From contig CANLVD010000016.1 of the NCBI GenBank assembly GCA_947494445.1, positions 1-64,000 of the forward strand: DNA of 64,000 nt. The letters run 5' to 3'. This DNA is from an uncultured Paracoccaceae bacterium. GTDB lineage: Bacteria; Pseudomonadota; Alphaproteobacteria; Rhodobacterales; Rhodobacteraceae. The position numbers and the translations under genes were made by a program. A model generated the notes under the pieces. That model was not told where the DNA came from. It did not search any database and saw only the letters and a program-made list of their open reading frames with translations. Shown in pieces: positions 43,501 to 52,464 of the stretch (positions are counted from its first letter, which is position 1; every line of letters begins with the position of its first letter).

Positions 43501-46500
43501 TCAGGCGGCCTGCAAGGCCCGGTCGGCGCGCGGGAACATCGCGTAGTAGAACACAGGTGCCGCGATCAGGGTCAGGATCGAGGCAAAGGCCAGCCCGCCC
43601 ATGATGGTCACGGCCATGGACTGGAAAAATGCGTCCCAAATCAGCGGCGTCATGCCCAGAATGGTGGTCGCAGCTGCCAAAATGACCGGCCTCAAACGCG
43701 ACGTTGCTGCCGCCACGATTGCGTCTTTCAACAGCCAGTCTCTGTTTTCCTCGCGCACGATGTCGATTTCCTCGACCAGCACGATGCCGTTCTTGATCAG
43801 CATCCCTGAAAGCGACAGCAGACCCAGAAGTGCTGTAAAAGTGAACGGCAAATCGCTGCCCAGAAGGGCTAGACTGACGCCGTTGACCGACATCGGAACA
43901 AGAAGCCAGATGATCAGTGGTTGCCTGAGAGCGTTGAACAGCAGGATCGAGATCAGAACCATGATGATAAGCGAAAGGGGCAATTGCCCCGCAAGGCTTG
44001 CCTGCGCATCGCGGGAGCTTTCGAACTCCCCGCCCCATTCCATCTTGTAGCCTGCTGGCAAGGGCATGGTATCAAGACTGTCCTGCACTTCTGTCTGTAC
44101 CTGAGCGGCAGTGAGGCCTTTGACGATGTCGGCTCCGACCGTGATGGTGAAGACCCGGTCGCGGCGCATGATCAGCGTATTTTGCGGATCGAACATCAAT
44201 CCGTCGGTCACCTGCTCAAACGGCAGAAAATCCTGCGCGTTTTGCGAATAGATCACGTGATCGGTCAGGGCCAGTCCTGCACCCGGATTGGCACGCAGGA
44301 CAATCGGGATCTGACGCTCACCCTCGCGGTAGACGCCCGCCTCGATGCCTTCGGTGGCGAATTTCATCACGCTGGTGATGTTGTCGCGCGTGATGCCTGC
44401 CTCCTGTGCCCGCGCTGTGGCGTAAACCGGTCGCAGCACCTGTTCCTGTTCACGCCAGTCGATGCGCGGGGCAAGGATGTTGTCGGACGCTGTGGTCAAC
44501 CTCTCCATCGCCTCATCTGCCAGATTGCGCAGCACTTCGGGATCAGGGCCCGAGAACCGCGCCTGAATGGGATCACCTCCACCGGGGCCAAACGCCAGAC
44601 GCTTGGCACGGAATTCGCCTTGGGGCAGGGCATTGGCGGCAAAGGCCTCGAGTTCGGCAATCAGGGGCGCGATGGTGGCAATCGTCTCCGTGCGCACGAT
44701 GATATGGCCATAGCTCGGGTTGGGATCTTCTGCCTGATAGGTCAGCATGAAGCGTGCTGCCCCCTGACCGGCGAAGGCGGTGGCAGAGACCACATCGGGA
44801 TGTTCGGCCAGCCAGTCTTCGAGCGTGGCAATATCACCCGAGGTCTCGTGGATCGAGGCGCCCTGCGCCAATTTGTAATGGACGAAGAACAGCGGCGTGT
44901 TGCTGTCGGGGAAGAACTGTTGCTTGATCTGCCCGAAGAGCGCGAAACACATCACCGTGACCGCGACCAGCCCGATGGTCACCAGCCACCAGAGTTTCAG
45001 GCAGAGCCTCAGAAGCTGACCGTAAAGGCGAAACATCAGCCCGCCATAGGCGTCGTCTTCACCACCCTTGCCCTGTTTGAAGAAGTAGTGGCCAAGAAGA
45101 GGCGTGACAGTCAGGGCAAGCACCCAGGACAAGAGAAGGGAAATGCCGATCACGGCAAACAACGAGAACAGGAACTCACCGGTCGCGTCCGGACTGAGGC
45201 CGATGCCGGCAAAGGCCATGATGCCGATGACCGTGGCCCCCAGCAGCGGGATCTGGGTCTTGCTTGCGGCCTCATCAGCCGCCTCGCGTGAGGTTTTGCC
45301 CCGCCGCATGGATATCTGCATTCCCTCCGCGACCACGATGGCGTTGTCCACAAGCATGCCCATCGCGATGATCAGAGCACCCAGCGAAATGCGCTCCATC
45401 TCGATCGCAAAGAGCGCCATGAACAACAGTGTGCCAACGACTGTGAGCAACAAGGTCGTGCCCACCACCAATGCTGCGCGCCAGCCCATGAACAGGGCCA
45501 GAACCACGACCACGATGCTGACCGACATGGCCAGATTGACCAGAAAGGCGTTGGAGGCCTCATCGACAACAACATGCTGCTGATAAATCGGATGAAGCTC
45601 CACTCCGAGCGGGATCTGCGGCGCAAGCTCGGCCAGCTTGGCATCGGCGCGATAGCCGACATCCACGATGTTTTCAGATGCAACCCCGGCAATGCCAAGG
45701 GTGAAGGCATCAGTGCGGTTGTGGCGGATCATCAACTCCGGTGTGACTTCGCGGGCTCGGTAGACATTGGCGAAATCAAACAGGTTCAGCACTTCGCCAC
45801 CGACGCCCACCGTCAATCCGGCGATCTCCTGCACGGTATCATTGCCTTCGGGCCCCTGGATCAGGGTGCGCCCGCTGGTACCCTGCAGGGAGCCGCCGTC
45901 GACCACCGAGTTGGCCTCGGCAATCGCGCTTTGAATGGCCGATGGCGGGACGTTCTGATTGGCGCTGAGCACGATGTCGGGTTCGACATAGATCACCTCC
46001 TCCGGCACGCCGGACAGGCTGACGTCAGCAACACCCGTGACCGTCAGCAACTCCCGCCTGAGAAAGATAGACAGATCATAGATCTCGGCATCCGAATAGC
46101 CCGGGGCCGTGACCGCATAGTAGATCCCGAACACATCGCCGAACCCGTCGTTCACGAAGGGCCGCTCTGCCCCGCTGGGCAAGCGCGTGGCATTAACCCG
46201 GTTGCGCAGTTTGGTCCAGATCTGCGTCAACTGGCTGCCGTCATACTGGTCCTTCATGTCGACCGTGATCCATGACAGGCCCGGCTGGTTCATGGAGCGG
46301 ACCTGCTTGACCTCGGCCATTTTCTGGATCTCGGATTCCAGCGGCTCTGACACTTCGCGGGCCACTTGGTGCGCGCTTGCGCCGGGATACTGGGTGACAA
46401 CCACGGCGGACTTGATCGTAAAGGCAGGGTCTTCCAGACGGCCAAGTGTGAAAAAGCCCCAGATGCCGCCCAGCAGGCAGCCCAGGATCACAAGCCAGGT

Positions 46501-46539
46501 CAGGATCGGGCGGTCGATAGAGGCGCGTGCGATGTTCAT
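43501..46539 (-). CDS. Efflux RND transporter permease (AcrB/HAE1 family)
   Basis: A 1012-residue inner-membrane proton-driven pump with 12 helices and two large periplasmic domains. Family landmarks are TQYPGASAHQVAREVSEPLE near the N-terminus, the mid-protein charged helix region GMLVDNAIVVAEG (TM4), and GIVLVEEIDI in the second half. The length is normal. It follows the adaptor gene by 12 bases, so they form an operon. There is no TolC-like outer-membrane gene or TetR regulator next to it, so the substrates are unknown. Confidence 0.95.
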   Translation of the reverse strand: MNIARASIDRPILTWLVILGCLLGGIWGFFTLGRLEDPAFTIKSAVVVTQYPGASAHQVAREVSEPLESEIQKMAEVKQVRSMNQPGLSWITVDMKDQYDGSQLTQIWTKLRNRVNATRLPSGAERPFVNDGFGDVFGIYYAVTAPGYSDAEIYDLSIFLRRELLTVTGVADVSLSGVPEEVIYVEPDIVLSANQNVPPSAIQSAIAEANSVVDGGSLQGTSGRTLIQGPEGNDTVQEIAGLTVGVGGEVLNLFDFANVYRAREVTPELMIRHNRTDAFTLGIAGVASENIVDVGYRADAKLAELAPQIPLGVELHPIYQQHVVVDEASNAFLVNLAMSVSIVVVVLALFMGWRAALVVGTTLLLTVVGTLLFMALFAIEMERISLGALIIAMGMLVDNAIVVAEGMQISMRRGKTSREAADEAASKTQIPLLGATVIGIMAFAGIGLSPDATGEFLFSLFAVIGISLLLSWVLALTVTPLLGHYFFKQGKGGEDDAYGGLMFRLYGQLLRLCLKLWWLVTIGLVAVTVMCFALFGQIKQQFFPDSNTPLFFVHYKLAQGASIHETSGDIATLEDWLAEHPDVVSATAFAGQGAARFMLTYQAEDPNPSYGHIIVRTETIATIAPLIAELEAFAANALPQGEFRAKRLAFGPGGGDPIQARFSGPDPEVLRNLADEAMERLTTASDNILAPRIDWREQEQVLRPVYATARAQEAGITRDNITSVMKFATEGIEAGVYREGERQIPIVLRANPGAGLALTDHVIYSQNAQDFLPFEQVTDGLMFDPQNTLIMRRDRVFTITVGADIVKGLTAAQVQTEVQDSLDTMPLPAGYKMEWGGEFESSRDAQASLAGQLPLSLIIMVLISILLFNALRQPLIIWLLVPMSVNGVSLALLGSDLPFTFTALLGLLSLSGMLIKNGIVLVEEIDIVREENRDWLLKDAIVAAATSRLRPVILAAATTILGMTPLIWDAFFQSMAVTIMGGLAFASILTLIAAPVFYYAMFPRADRALQAA

Positions 46540-46551
46540 GATCCCGGCACC

Positions 46552-47589
46552 CTAGTTCGGAAAGCCGGTGAAACGGCGTACAGTCATGCCGTCGCTGAGT
46601 TGTGTGGCACCACTGGCCACGATCTCCACCCCGTCTTCCAGCCCGGCCAGAACATCGACATCTCCGTGCGTGCTGGGCTCGATGGTAACGGCCCGCGCCG
46701 TTACCGTCCCTTCATCCGCACCAGCGGGCTCGAACACCATCACATGGGTCGAGCCGTCATTGGCGGTCACGACAGAGGCCGATGGGACGCGCGTGCGCGC
46801 CTGACCACCGCGGATCGTGGCAAAAACAGTGACAGACGAGCCCGGCAGAACCACCAGATCCTCAGGCGGGGTCATGCCCAGCGTGATCCGGAATGTCTGT
46901 CCGATCTGGGAGGTCTCGGCGTTGAACTCCCGCACTTCGAGGGCAAATTTCTGGTCGCTGGCCGGAAACTGGGCGAACAGATCGACATCGGGGTCGCGAC
47001 CGGCCCGCTGGAACAGCACCTCAGGCACGTCGATCTCGACCCGGAGATCCGACATGTCGTGCAGACGGGCAACGGGCGTGCCAGCGTTTATCGTCGAGAA
47101 ATTCGAGATGTTGCGCGCGGCCACAAGCGCATCGAACGGGGCCATCAGACGCGCATCGCTGAGCGAGCGTTCTGCATTGCGCACTGCAATTTGCGCCAGT
47201 TTTGACTGGGTCAGCGCATCGTCCACTGTGACCTGAGACACGGTGCTGCCCTGAAGCTTTTCCAATCGCTCAAGCGTGCGGTCGGCCTGCTCCTTTTGCA
47301 GGATTGCCTGATCCAAAGCCAGTTCGAATGGTTCCAGATCAAGCGCTGCAACAAGTGTGCCCTTGGCGATCCGCTCCCCCTCAATCACAGGCAAATCAAC
47401 CACTTGCCCGCCCACCTGAAAGGCCAGATCGACCGTTTCCCGCGCCGCGACATGGCCGAAAAACTGGCGGGTCAGGGAGGTGGCGGAGGATTTGACCTCA
47501 ACCAGTTTGACCAGTTTTGGAGCGTCCTGAGCGTGGCTTAACCCGGCGCTGACAAACAGAACTACGGACAAAAAAAGGGTTCGAAACAT
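46552..47589 (-). CDS. Efflux RND periplasmic adaptor subunit
   Basis: A 345-residue membrane-fusion protein. A signal peptide (residues 1-20, ending GLSHA) is followed by an HlyD/AcrA-like beta-barrel and hairpin domain; the lipoyl half-motifs flank a short helical hairpin (VAALDLEPFELALDQAIL, then TLERLEKLQGSTVSQ). The hairpin is short, as in metal or drug adaptors with a small coil. The gene precedes the permease by 12 bases in the operon. Confidence 0.92.
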   Translation of the reverse strand: MFRTLFLSVVLFVSAGLSHAQDAPKLVKLVEVKSSATSLTRQFFGHVAARETVDLAFQVGGQVVDLPVIEGERIAKGTLVAALDLEPFELALDQAILQKEQADRTLERLEKLQGSTVSQVTVDDALTQSKLAQIAVRNAERSLSDARLMAPFDALVAARNISNFSTINAGTPVARLHDMSDLRVEIDVPEVLFQRAGRDPDVDLFAQFPASDQKFALEVREFNAETSQIGQTFRITLGMTPPEDLVVLPGSSVTVFATIRGGQARTRVPSASVVTANDGSTHVMVFEPAGADEGTVTARAVTIEPSTHGDVDVLAGLEDGVEIVASGATQLSDGMTVRRFTGFPN

Positions 47590-47742
47590 GAATGGTCTCC
47601 GGTCGGTCGAGGGGTCTTTCTGGATGCCGAATGCGGCAGGGAGCGAGGGTGGTCAAAAGGGGATTGTCACGCGGATTTACAAGGGTGGACTGCACTACTA
47701 ATTGCATCTTTCGCAGTATCTTGACGGACATCGGAGACGAGA

Positions 47743-48930
47743 TCAACCGACCCTGCGACCCTGTGACCAGACTTCGCGGATCAGATGGGTCTCTCCGGCT
47801 TTGGAGACACGGATCAGATCTGCCCTGAGACCGGGTGCAAGGGCACCCCTATCCTGCAGATGCGCCGCCCGAGCGGGCGTCAGGGTAACAGTGCGGATTG
47901 CTCGTGGAAGGTCATCCCAAAGCGAGGCCAGCCGGAAGGCTGCCAGCAGCAGGGCCGAGGGGATGTAATCTGACGATATGATGTCGAGAAGGCCACGCTC
48001 GGCCAGATCCATCGCCGAGACATTGCCAGAGTGGGACCCGCCCCGAATGATGTTGGGGGCACCCATCATCACGGCAATTCTTGCGTCACGACAGGCCTCT
48101 GCCGCCTCGATCGTGGTGGGAAATTCCGCGAGCCGGATGCCGTGGCCAGCCGATGTCGCAACCTGACCCGCGGTCGTGTCGTCATGGCTGGCCAGAACAG
48201 CGCCGTAACGCCCTGCCTCCTCCACTGCTTTTGCTTCATGAGCATCGCCAAGGCGTTCGCGCAGAGACTTCAGTTTGGTCATGTGGACAAGGAACTCATC
48301 TTCTGAAAAACCGTTCCTGCCCATGATGTAGGATTTGAATTTCGAGAAGTCGCGAAACTGCCGCTGTCCGGGTGTGTGATCCATCAACGAGACGATCCCG
48401 ACCCGGTCATCAGGTCCAAACTCCGCCATCTCCTCGATCAGGGTCTCGGAGCAGACTTCAGCGCGAAGATGCAGAAAATGACTGATTTTCAAAGCACCTG
48501 ATGTGCGCATCGTCAGCAGTTCACGGGAAACCTCGCGGGCGTATTTCCGATAGTTCCCCTTGCCCGACGGAATAGAGCCAACGCGCATCGCATCAAAGAC
48601 GGTCGTGATCCCGGTTGAGGCAAGCTCTGCGTCATGGGCCACGAGTGCAGCCTTGTGGGGCCATGCCACCCTGGGGCGCGGCTCGATGTGGCGTTCCAGA
48701 TTGTCGGTGTGCAGCTCGACCAGACCGGGCAGGATGTAGTCGCCTTGGCAATCGATCGCTCCGGGGGGGATCGTGCCGGTCTCGCATATATCTGCGATGG
48801 TCTGACCGTGGATGGTGAGCGTGCCTGTGAACTCTTGCTCCTCCAGCACGAGGCGCGCGTTGGCGAAAGTGATTTCGTTTTCTGGAGCCTCAGACGCGGG
48901 CAGTGTCGCGGTTTCCATGCGGGAGTTCAT
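47743..48930 (-). CDS. phnM: RPnTP hydrolase PhnM
   Basis: A 395-residue amidohydrolase-fold enzyme that cleaves alpha-D-ribose 1-methylphosphonate 5-triphosphate to the 5-phosphate plus pyrophosphate. The metal-binding LPGLVELHTDNLERH motif (about residues 66-80) is intact, as is the later SSDYIPSALL segment. The start is ATG 48930; an upstream in-frame extension is not supported. It is the last gene of the phn operon, 73 bases after phnN. It belongs with phnGHIJKLN in the C-P lyase pathway. Confidence 0.95.
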   Translation of the reverse strand: MNSRMETATLPASEAPENEITFANARLVLEEQEFTGTLTIHGQTIADICETGTIPPGAIDCQGDYILPGLVELHTDNLERHIEPRPRVAWPHKAALVAHDAELASTGITTVFDAMRVGSIPSGKGNYRKYAREVSRELLTMRTSGALKISHFLHLRAEVCSETLIEEMAEFGPDDRVGIVSLMDHTPGQRQFRDFSKFKSYIMGRNGFSEDEFLVHMTKLKSLRERLGDAHEAKAVEEAGRYGAVLASHDDTTAGQVATSAGHGIRLAEFPTTIEAAEACRDARIAVMMGAPNIIRGGSHSGNVSAMDLAERGLLDIISSDYIPSALLLAAFRLASLWDDLPRAIRTVTLTPARAAHLQDRGALAPGLRADLIRVSKAGETHLIREVWSQGRRVG

Positions 48931-49003
48931 GGGAAGGCCTTCTGACAGGATAGGGTCTCTGACCGAAAGCAATTCTCTGGAGTTATGCGATGGTTTAATC
49001 CGA

Positions 49004-49549
49004 TCATGAGACCTCACGCGCGAGCCCTTCACGTGCCATGCGCACGGATTCCCCCAAGCTGCCGTCGTTGCTGATGTCGATGATCCGCAGCCCCGGGGGC
49101 ATCGAAGCACCGCGCCGGTCCAGCCGGTTGCGGATGTCCGCAAGACTTTCGCGACCCCGGCCTGCAAGACGAGAGACCAGCGTCTCCGGTCTGGCCGTGA
49201 GGTTCAGCACAACGAAATCGGGAAAGATGCGGGCGGCATCGGTCAGAACCGACCGGGACAGGTTGACCAGAAAGTCCTGTCCGACCTCAGCCTGATGCAC
49301 AATACCCGCAGGAATGCCGTAGTGCAGGCCATGGGCCGGCCAATGCAGGCAGAAGTCTCCCGCAGTCGTGCGGCGCTGAAACTCGGCAGCGTCTATGGCT
49401 TCATAGGTCTCGCCCCCCAATCCTGGCGGACGGGTGATCACCCGACGCACCAGAGCAAGCTGAGGCTCTGCTGCCTGAAGACCGGCCATGACGCTGTCCT
49501 TGCCTACACCAGACGGGCCAACTACGGCGATGACGCGCCCGGGTCTCAT
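49004..49549 (-). CDS. phnN: Ribose 1,5-bisphosphokinase PhnN
   Basis: A 181-residue P-loop kinase that makes PRPP from ribose 1,5-bisphosphate, the last step linking the C-P lyase products to nucleotide metabolism. The P-loop AVVGPSGVGKDS is at about residues 7-18. The start is ATG 49549, overlapping the phnL stop as ATGA; an in-frame upstream extension reads into phnL. The LID and core residues typical of guanylate-kinase-like enzymes are present (RRVITRPP). Confidence 0.92.
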   Translation of the reverse strand: MRPGRVIAVVGPSGVGKDSVMAGLQAAEPQLALVRRVITRPPGLGGETYEAIDAAEFQRRTTAGDFCLHWPAHGLHYGIPAGIVHQAEVGQDFLVNLSRSVLTDAARIFPDFVVLNLTARPETLVSRLAGRGRESLADIRNRLDRRGASMPPGLRIIDISNDGSLGESVRMAREGLAREVS

Positions 49550-50235
49550 GCGCTCACCGGAACGAATTTGGAGAGGTCGATTTCCCGGTCGCAAATCTGG
49601 GCACGCGCTTCGGCGTCATGGAAAATTCCAACAATCGCGGTTCCGCGTGCCTTTGCTTCCGTGATCAGTGACAGGACAACTGCGCGGTTGGTCGGATCCA
49701 GACTGGCCGTTGGCTCATCCATCAGAAGGGCAGGATAATCATGCACAAAACCGCGCGCGATGTTGACCCGTTGCTGTTCGCCGCCTGAAAACGTGGTTGG
49801 TGAAAGAGGCCAGAGCGCACGAGGAATATTAAGCCTTTCTAACAAGTTTGCAGATTTTATTCGAGCATCTTCTTGCGAGACACCCAGCACGCGCAGCGGC
49901 TCTGAGACGACGTCCAAAGCCGGCACGCGTGGCACCACCCGCAGGAATTGCGAGACATAGCCAAGGGTCGTGCGACGCAAGGCCAGAACCTCTCGCGGGG
50001 AGGCACCTACGATCTCCTGCCCATCCACCTTGATCGAGCCTGAGGCCGCAAGATAATTACCGTAGATCATCCGCATCAGGGTCGATTTGCCGACACCTGA
50101 GGGACCGGTGAGCGCCACGCATTCACCGGGTGCGACTGCGAAATTCGTACCACGCATGACTTCGATGACCGCGCTGCCCTGATTGTGCAGCGTGAAGGTT
50201 TTCGACAGGTTCGAGACATCAAACATCGGGGTCAT
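49546..50235 (-). CDS. phnL: C-P lyase ABC-type ATP-binding protein PhnL
   Basis: A 229-residue ABC-type ATPase of the C-P lyase core complex. Walker A is GPSGVGKST (about residues 44-52), the signature FSGGEQQRVNIARG, and Walker B LLMDEPTASLDP. The family is not a transporter: PhnK and PhnL bind the PhnGHIJ core. ATGA overlaps join it to both phnK and phnN. Confidence 0.94.
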   Translation of the reverse strand: MTPMFDVSNLSKTFTLHNQGSAVIEVMRGTNFAVAPGECVALTGPSGVGKSTLMRMIYGNYLAASGSIKVDGQEIVGASPREVLALRRTTLGYVSQFLRVVPRVPALDVVSEPLRVLGVSQEDARIKSANLLERLNIPRALWPLSPTTFSGGEQQRVNIARGFVHDYPALLMDEPTASLDPTNRAVVLSLITEAKARGTAIVGIFHDAEARAQICDREIDLSKFVPVSA

Positions 50236-51002
50236 ACCTGCAAAACGGAGCTGACCAGAAGTTGCGAATACGCGTGCTGGGGATCATCCAGCACCTGATC
50301 CGTAAGGCCGGTCTCAACTACATAGCCAGACTTCATCACCATCAGCCGGTCCGCCAGCAATCGGACCACAGCCAGATCATGGGTCACGATGATTGCCGAG
50401 AGTCCCATGTCACGGACCAGCGTGCGCAAAAGATCAAGCAGGCGCGCCTGAACCGAGACGTCCAGCCCGCCGGTCGGCTCATCCATGAATACCAGACGCG
50501 GGCCGGTCACCAGATTGCGGGCGATTTGCAGGCGTTGTTGCATGCCGCCCGAAAAGGTCGTGGGGCGGTCATCTATGCGGTCGGTGTCAATCTCGACCCG
50601 ACCTAGCCAGTCACTGGCATTGTTGCGGATGTCTTCATAGTGACGCGCCCCGACCGCCATCAAGCGCTCGCCTACATTTCCGCCTGCGCTTACATTCATT
50701 CGCAGGCCGTCGCGGGCGTTCTGGTGCACAAAGGCCCAGTCAGTGCGGGCCAGCATCCGTTGTTCCGGCTCTGACATCTGGCAGGTGTCGCGCGGTCCAT
50801 CAGTGCGGGTGTCGAAGATGACCTTGCCTGCATCAGGCGCAAGATGACCAGACAGGCAATTCAGCAACGTGGTTTTCCCTGAACCGCTTTCGCCCACGAT
50901 GCCAATAACCTCACCGGGAAACAGATCAAACGAGACGTCAGCACACCCGATGTGGCGGCCGTAGGACTTGTTGATATCCTGCACAGACAACAGGGGGGTC
51001 AT
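50232..51002 (-). CDS. phnK: C-P lyase ABC-type ATP-binding protein PhnK
   Basis: A 256-residue ABC ATPase, the partner of PhnL in the C-P lyase complex; it binds at PhnJ. Walker A is GESGSGKTT, the signature FSGGMQQRLQIARN, and Walker B LVFMDEPTGGLD. The start is ATG 51002, overlapping the phnJ stop as ATGA. Length and motifs are standard. Confidence 0.94.
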   Translation of the reverse strand: MTPLLSVQDINKSYGRHIGCADVSFDLFPGEVIGIVGESGSGKTTLLNCLSGHLAPDAGKVIFDTRTDGPRDTCQMSEPEQRMLARTDWAFVHQNARDGLRMNVSAGGNVGERLMAVGARHYEDIRNNASDWLGRVEIDTDRIDDRPTTFSGGMQQRLQIARNLVTGPRLVFMDEPTGGLDVSVQARLLDLLRTLVRDMGLSAIIVTHDLAVVRLLADRLMVMKSGYVVETGLTDQVLDDPQHAYSQLLVSSVLQV

Positions 51003-51862
51003 GACGAACATCCCTTTGCCAGCATCTCGCCTGTATGGCCATTTGCGCGGCGGGTTTCGCAGTAATCCGTGTCCGAACAGACAAACATCCTCCCACCCGC
51101 ATCATCAATGATGACCTCATCCAGATAAGCGCTGTCAGAGCCACAAAGCCCGCAAGGGTGTGGGGCTTTGGAGGGGTCAAACGGGTGATCCTCAAAATCA
51201 AGACTGACGGCTTGTGTATAGGGTGGCAAAGCATAGATCCGTTGCTCGCGCCCCGCACCAAACAGCTGGATTGCTGCCATCGACAGCTTGGGATTGTCGA
51301 ATTTCGGAATAGGCGAGGGATCCATGACATAACGTCCCTGCACACGCACCGGATAGGCATAGGCCGTCGCGATATGGCCGTGGCGGGCAATGTCCTCGTA
51401 CAGCTTCACATGCATCAGGCCATAGTCTTCAAGCGCATGCATCTTGCGGGTCTCGGTCTCGCGCGGTTCCAGAAAGCGCAGCGGCTCGGGGATCGGCACC
51501 TGATAAACGAGGATCTGATCCTTGCTCAGAGCTTCTTCCGGAATGCGGTGGCGTGTCTGAATGACAGTGGCTTTCGAGGTTTCAGTCGTGATCGCGACGT
51601 CAGCCGTCTTCTGAAAAAACTTGCGGATGGACACGGCATTGGTCGTGTCATCGGCCCCCTGATCGATCACCTTGAGCGTATCATCCGGCGTCAGCGTCGC
51701 GGCCGAGACCTGAATCCCGCCCGTGCCCCACCCATAGGGCATGGGCATCTCGCGGCTGGCAAAGGGCACCTGATAGCCCGGGATCGCCAACGCCTTGAGG
51801 ATTGCACGGCGGATCATCCGCTTGGTCTGCTCGTCGAGGTAGGCGAAGTTGTAATCGCTCAT
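50999..51862 (-). CDS. phnJ: Alpha-D-ribose 1-methylphosphonate 5-phosphate C-P lyase PhnJ
   Basis: A 287-residue radical SAM enzyme that breaks the carbon-phosphorus bond, releasing methane from methylphosphonate. The [4Fe-4S] cluster cysteines are C237, C240, C262 and C268 (CGLC and CSDTDYC), equivalent to C241, C244, C266 and C272 of E. coli. The glycyl-radical residue is G29 in AIPGYQVP, matching E. coli G32. Both neighbours overlap as ATGA: the HAD gene upstream and phnK downstream. Confidence 0.98.
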   Translation of the reverse strand: MSDYNFAYLDEQTKRMIRRAILKALAIPGYQVPFASREMPMPYGWGTGGIQVSAATLTPDDTLKVIDQGADDTTNAVSIRKFFQKTADVAITTETSKATVIQTRHRIPEEALSKDQILVYQVPIPEPLRFLEPRETETRKMHALEDYGLMHVKLYEDIARHGHIATAYAYPVRVQGRYVMDPSPIPKFDNPKLSMAAIQLFGAGREQRIYALPPYTQAVSLDFEDHPFDPSKAPHPCGLCGSDSAYLDEVIIDDAGGRMFVCSDTDYCETRRANGHTGEMLAKGCSS

Positions 51863-52464
51863 AGGATGCCTCGCGCAAGCAGATCGGCTGCCAACCCATC
51901 CGGGTTCTGGAAATGATGGGCCTGCCAGCCCATGTTGCGCGCTCCCTCGACGTTTTTCACACTGTCATCGATGAACATGCAGTCAGCGGGCGTGAGGCCA
52001 GCGTGCTCGGTGAGCATGGTGTAAATACGCGGGTCGGGTTTCATGATGCCAACTTTGCCTGAGACGATGGTCGTCTCGAACATTTCTGCAAGGGCGGGAT
52101 GGGATTTGGTGGCTACGGGCCACAAGTCCGCCGACCAGTTGGTGATCGCAAAGAGCCGCAATCCCGTGGCTTTCAGCTTTGCTGCCAGCGCCCATGTGCC
52201 TGCGATGCGCTCGGTGATGGTCAGATCAAATCGAACGAAATAACCATCCAGCAGCATCTCGGCCTGCGGGTGCAGGGCGCGTGCTGCAGCCACGGCATCA
52301 AACCGGCTGCGGCCCCGGTCCTGCTCGGCATTCCAGTCAAAGAACCCGACCTCGGCAAAAAACCGGTCAATCTCGGCGTCGGTGTCATAGATGTGGCGAA
52401 AGGCTGCGTGAGGGTCCCAAGCGAGCAGAACATTGCCAATGTCAAAGACGATGTTGCGGATCAT
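51859..52464 (-). CDS. HAD family hydrolase, YihX-like, embedded in the phn operon
   Basis: A 201-residue HAD phosphatase. Motif I is FDIGNVLLAWD with nucleophile D8, and the second Asp of the usual DxD replaced by Gly, as in YihX-type glucose-1-phosphatases (FDLGNV). Motif III is SGKVGIMKPDPRIY and motif IV is FIDDSVKNVEGA, so all essential parts are present. It overlaps phnI upstream and phnJ downstream as ATGA, so it is translated as part of the C-P lyase set. A role in dephosphorylating a ribose phosphate intermediate is an inference from context and the YihX motif. Confidence 0.88.
   Translation of the reverse strand: MIRNIVFDIGNVLLAWDPHAAFRHIYDTDAEIDRFFAEVGFFDWNAEQDRGRSRFDAVAAARALHPQAEMLLDGYFVRFDLTITERIAGTWALAAKLKATGLRLFAITNWSADLWPVATKSHPALAEMFETTIVSGKVGIMKPDPRIYTMLTEHAGLTPADCMFIDDSVKNVEGARNMGWQAHHFQNPDGLAADLLARGIL

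Noticed and set aside
43921-45291. Long plus-strand frame opposite the RND permease
   Set aside because: It is the complement of a well-conserved pump gene; its translation has no recognisable domain.
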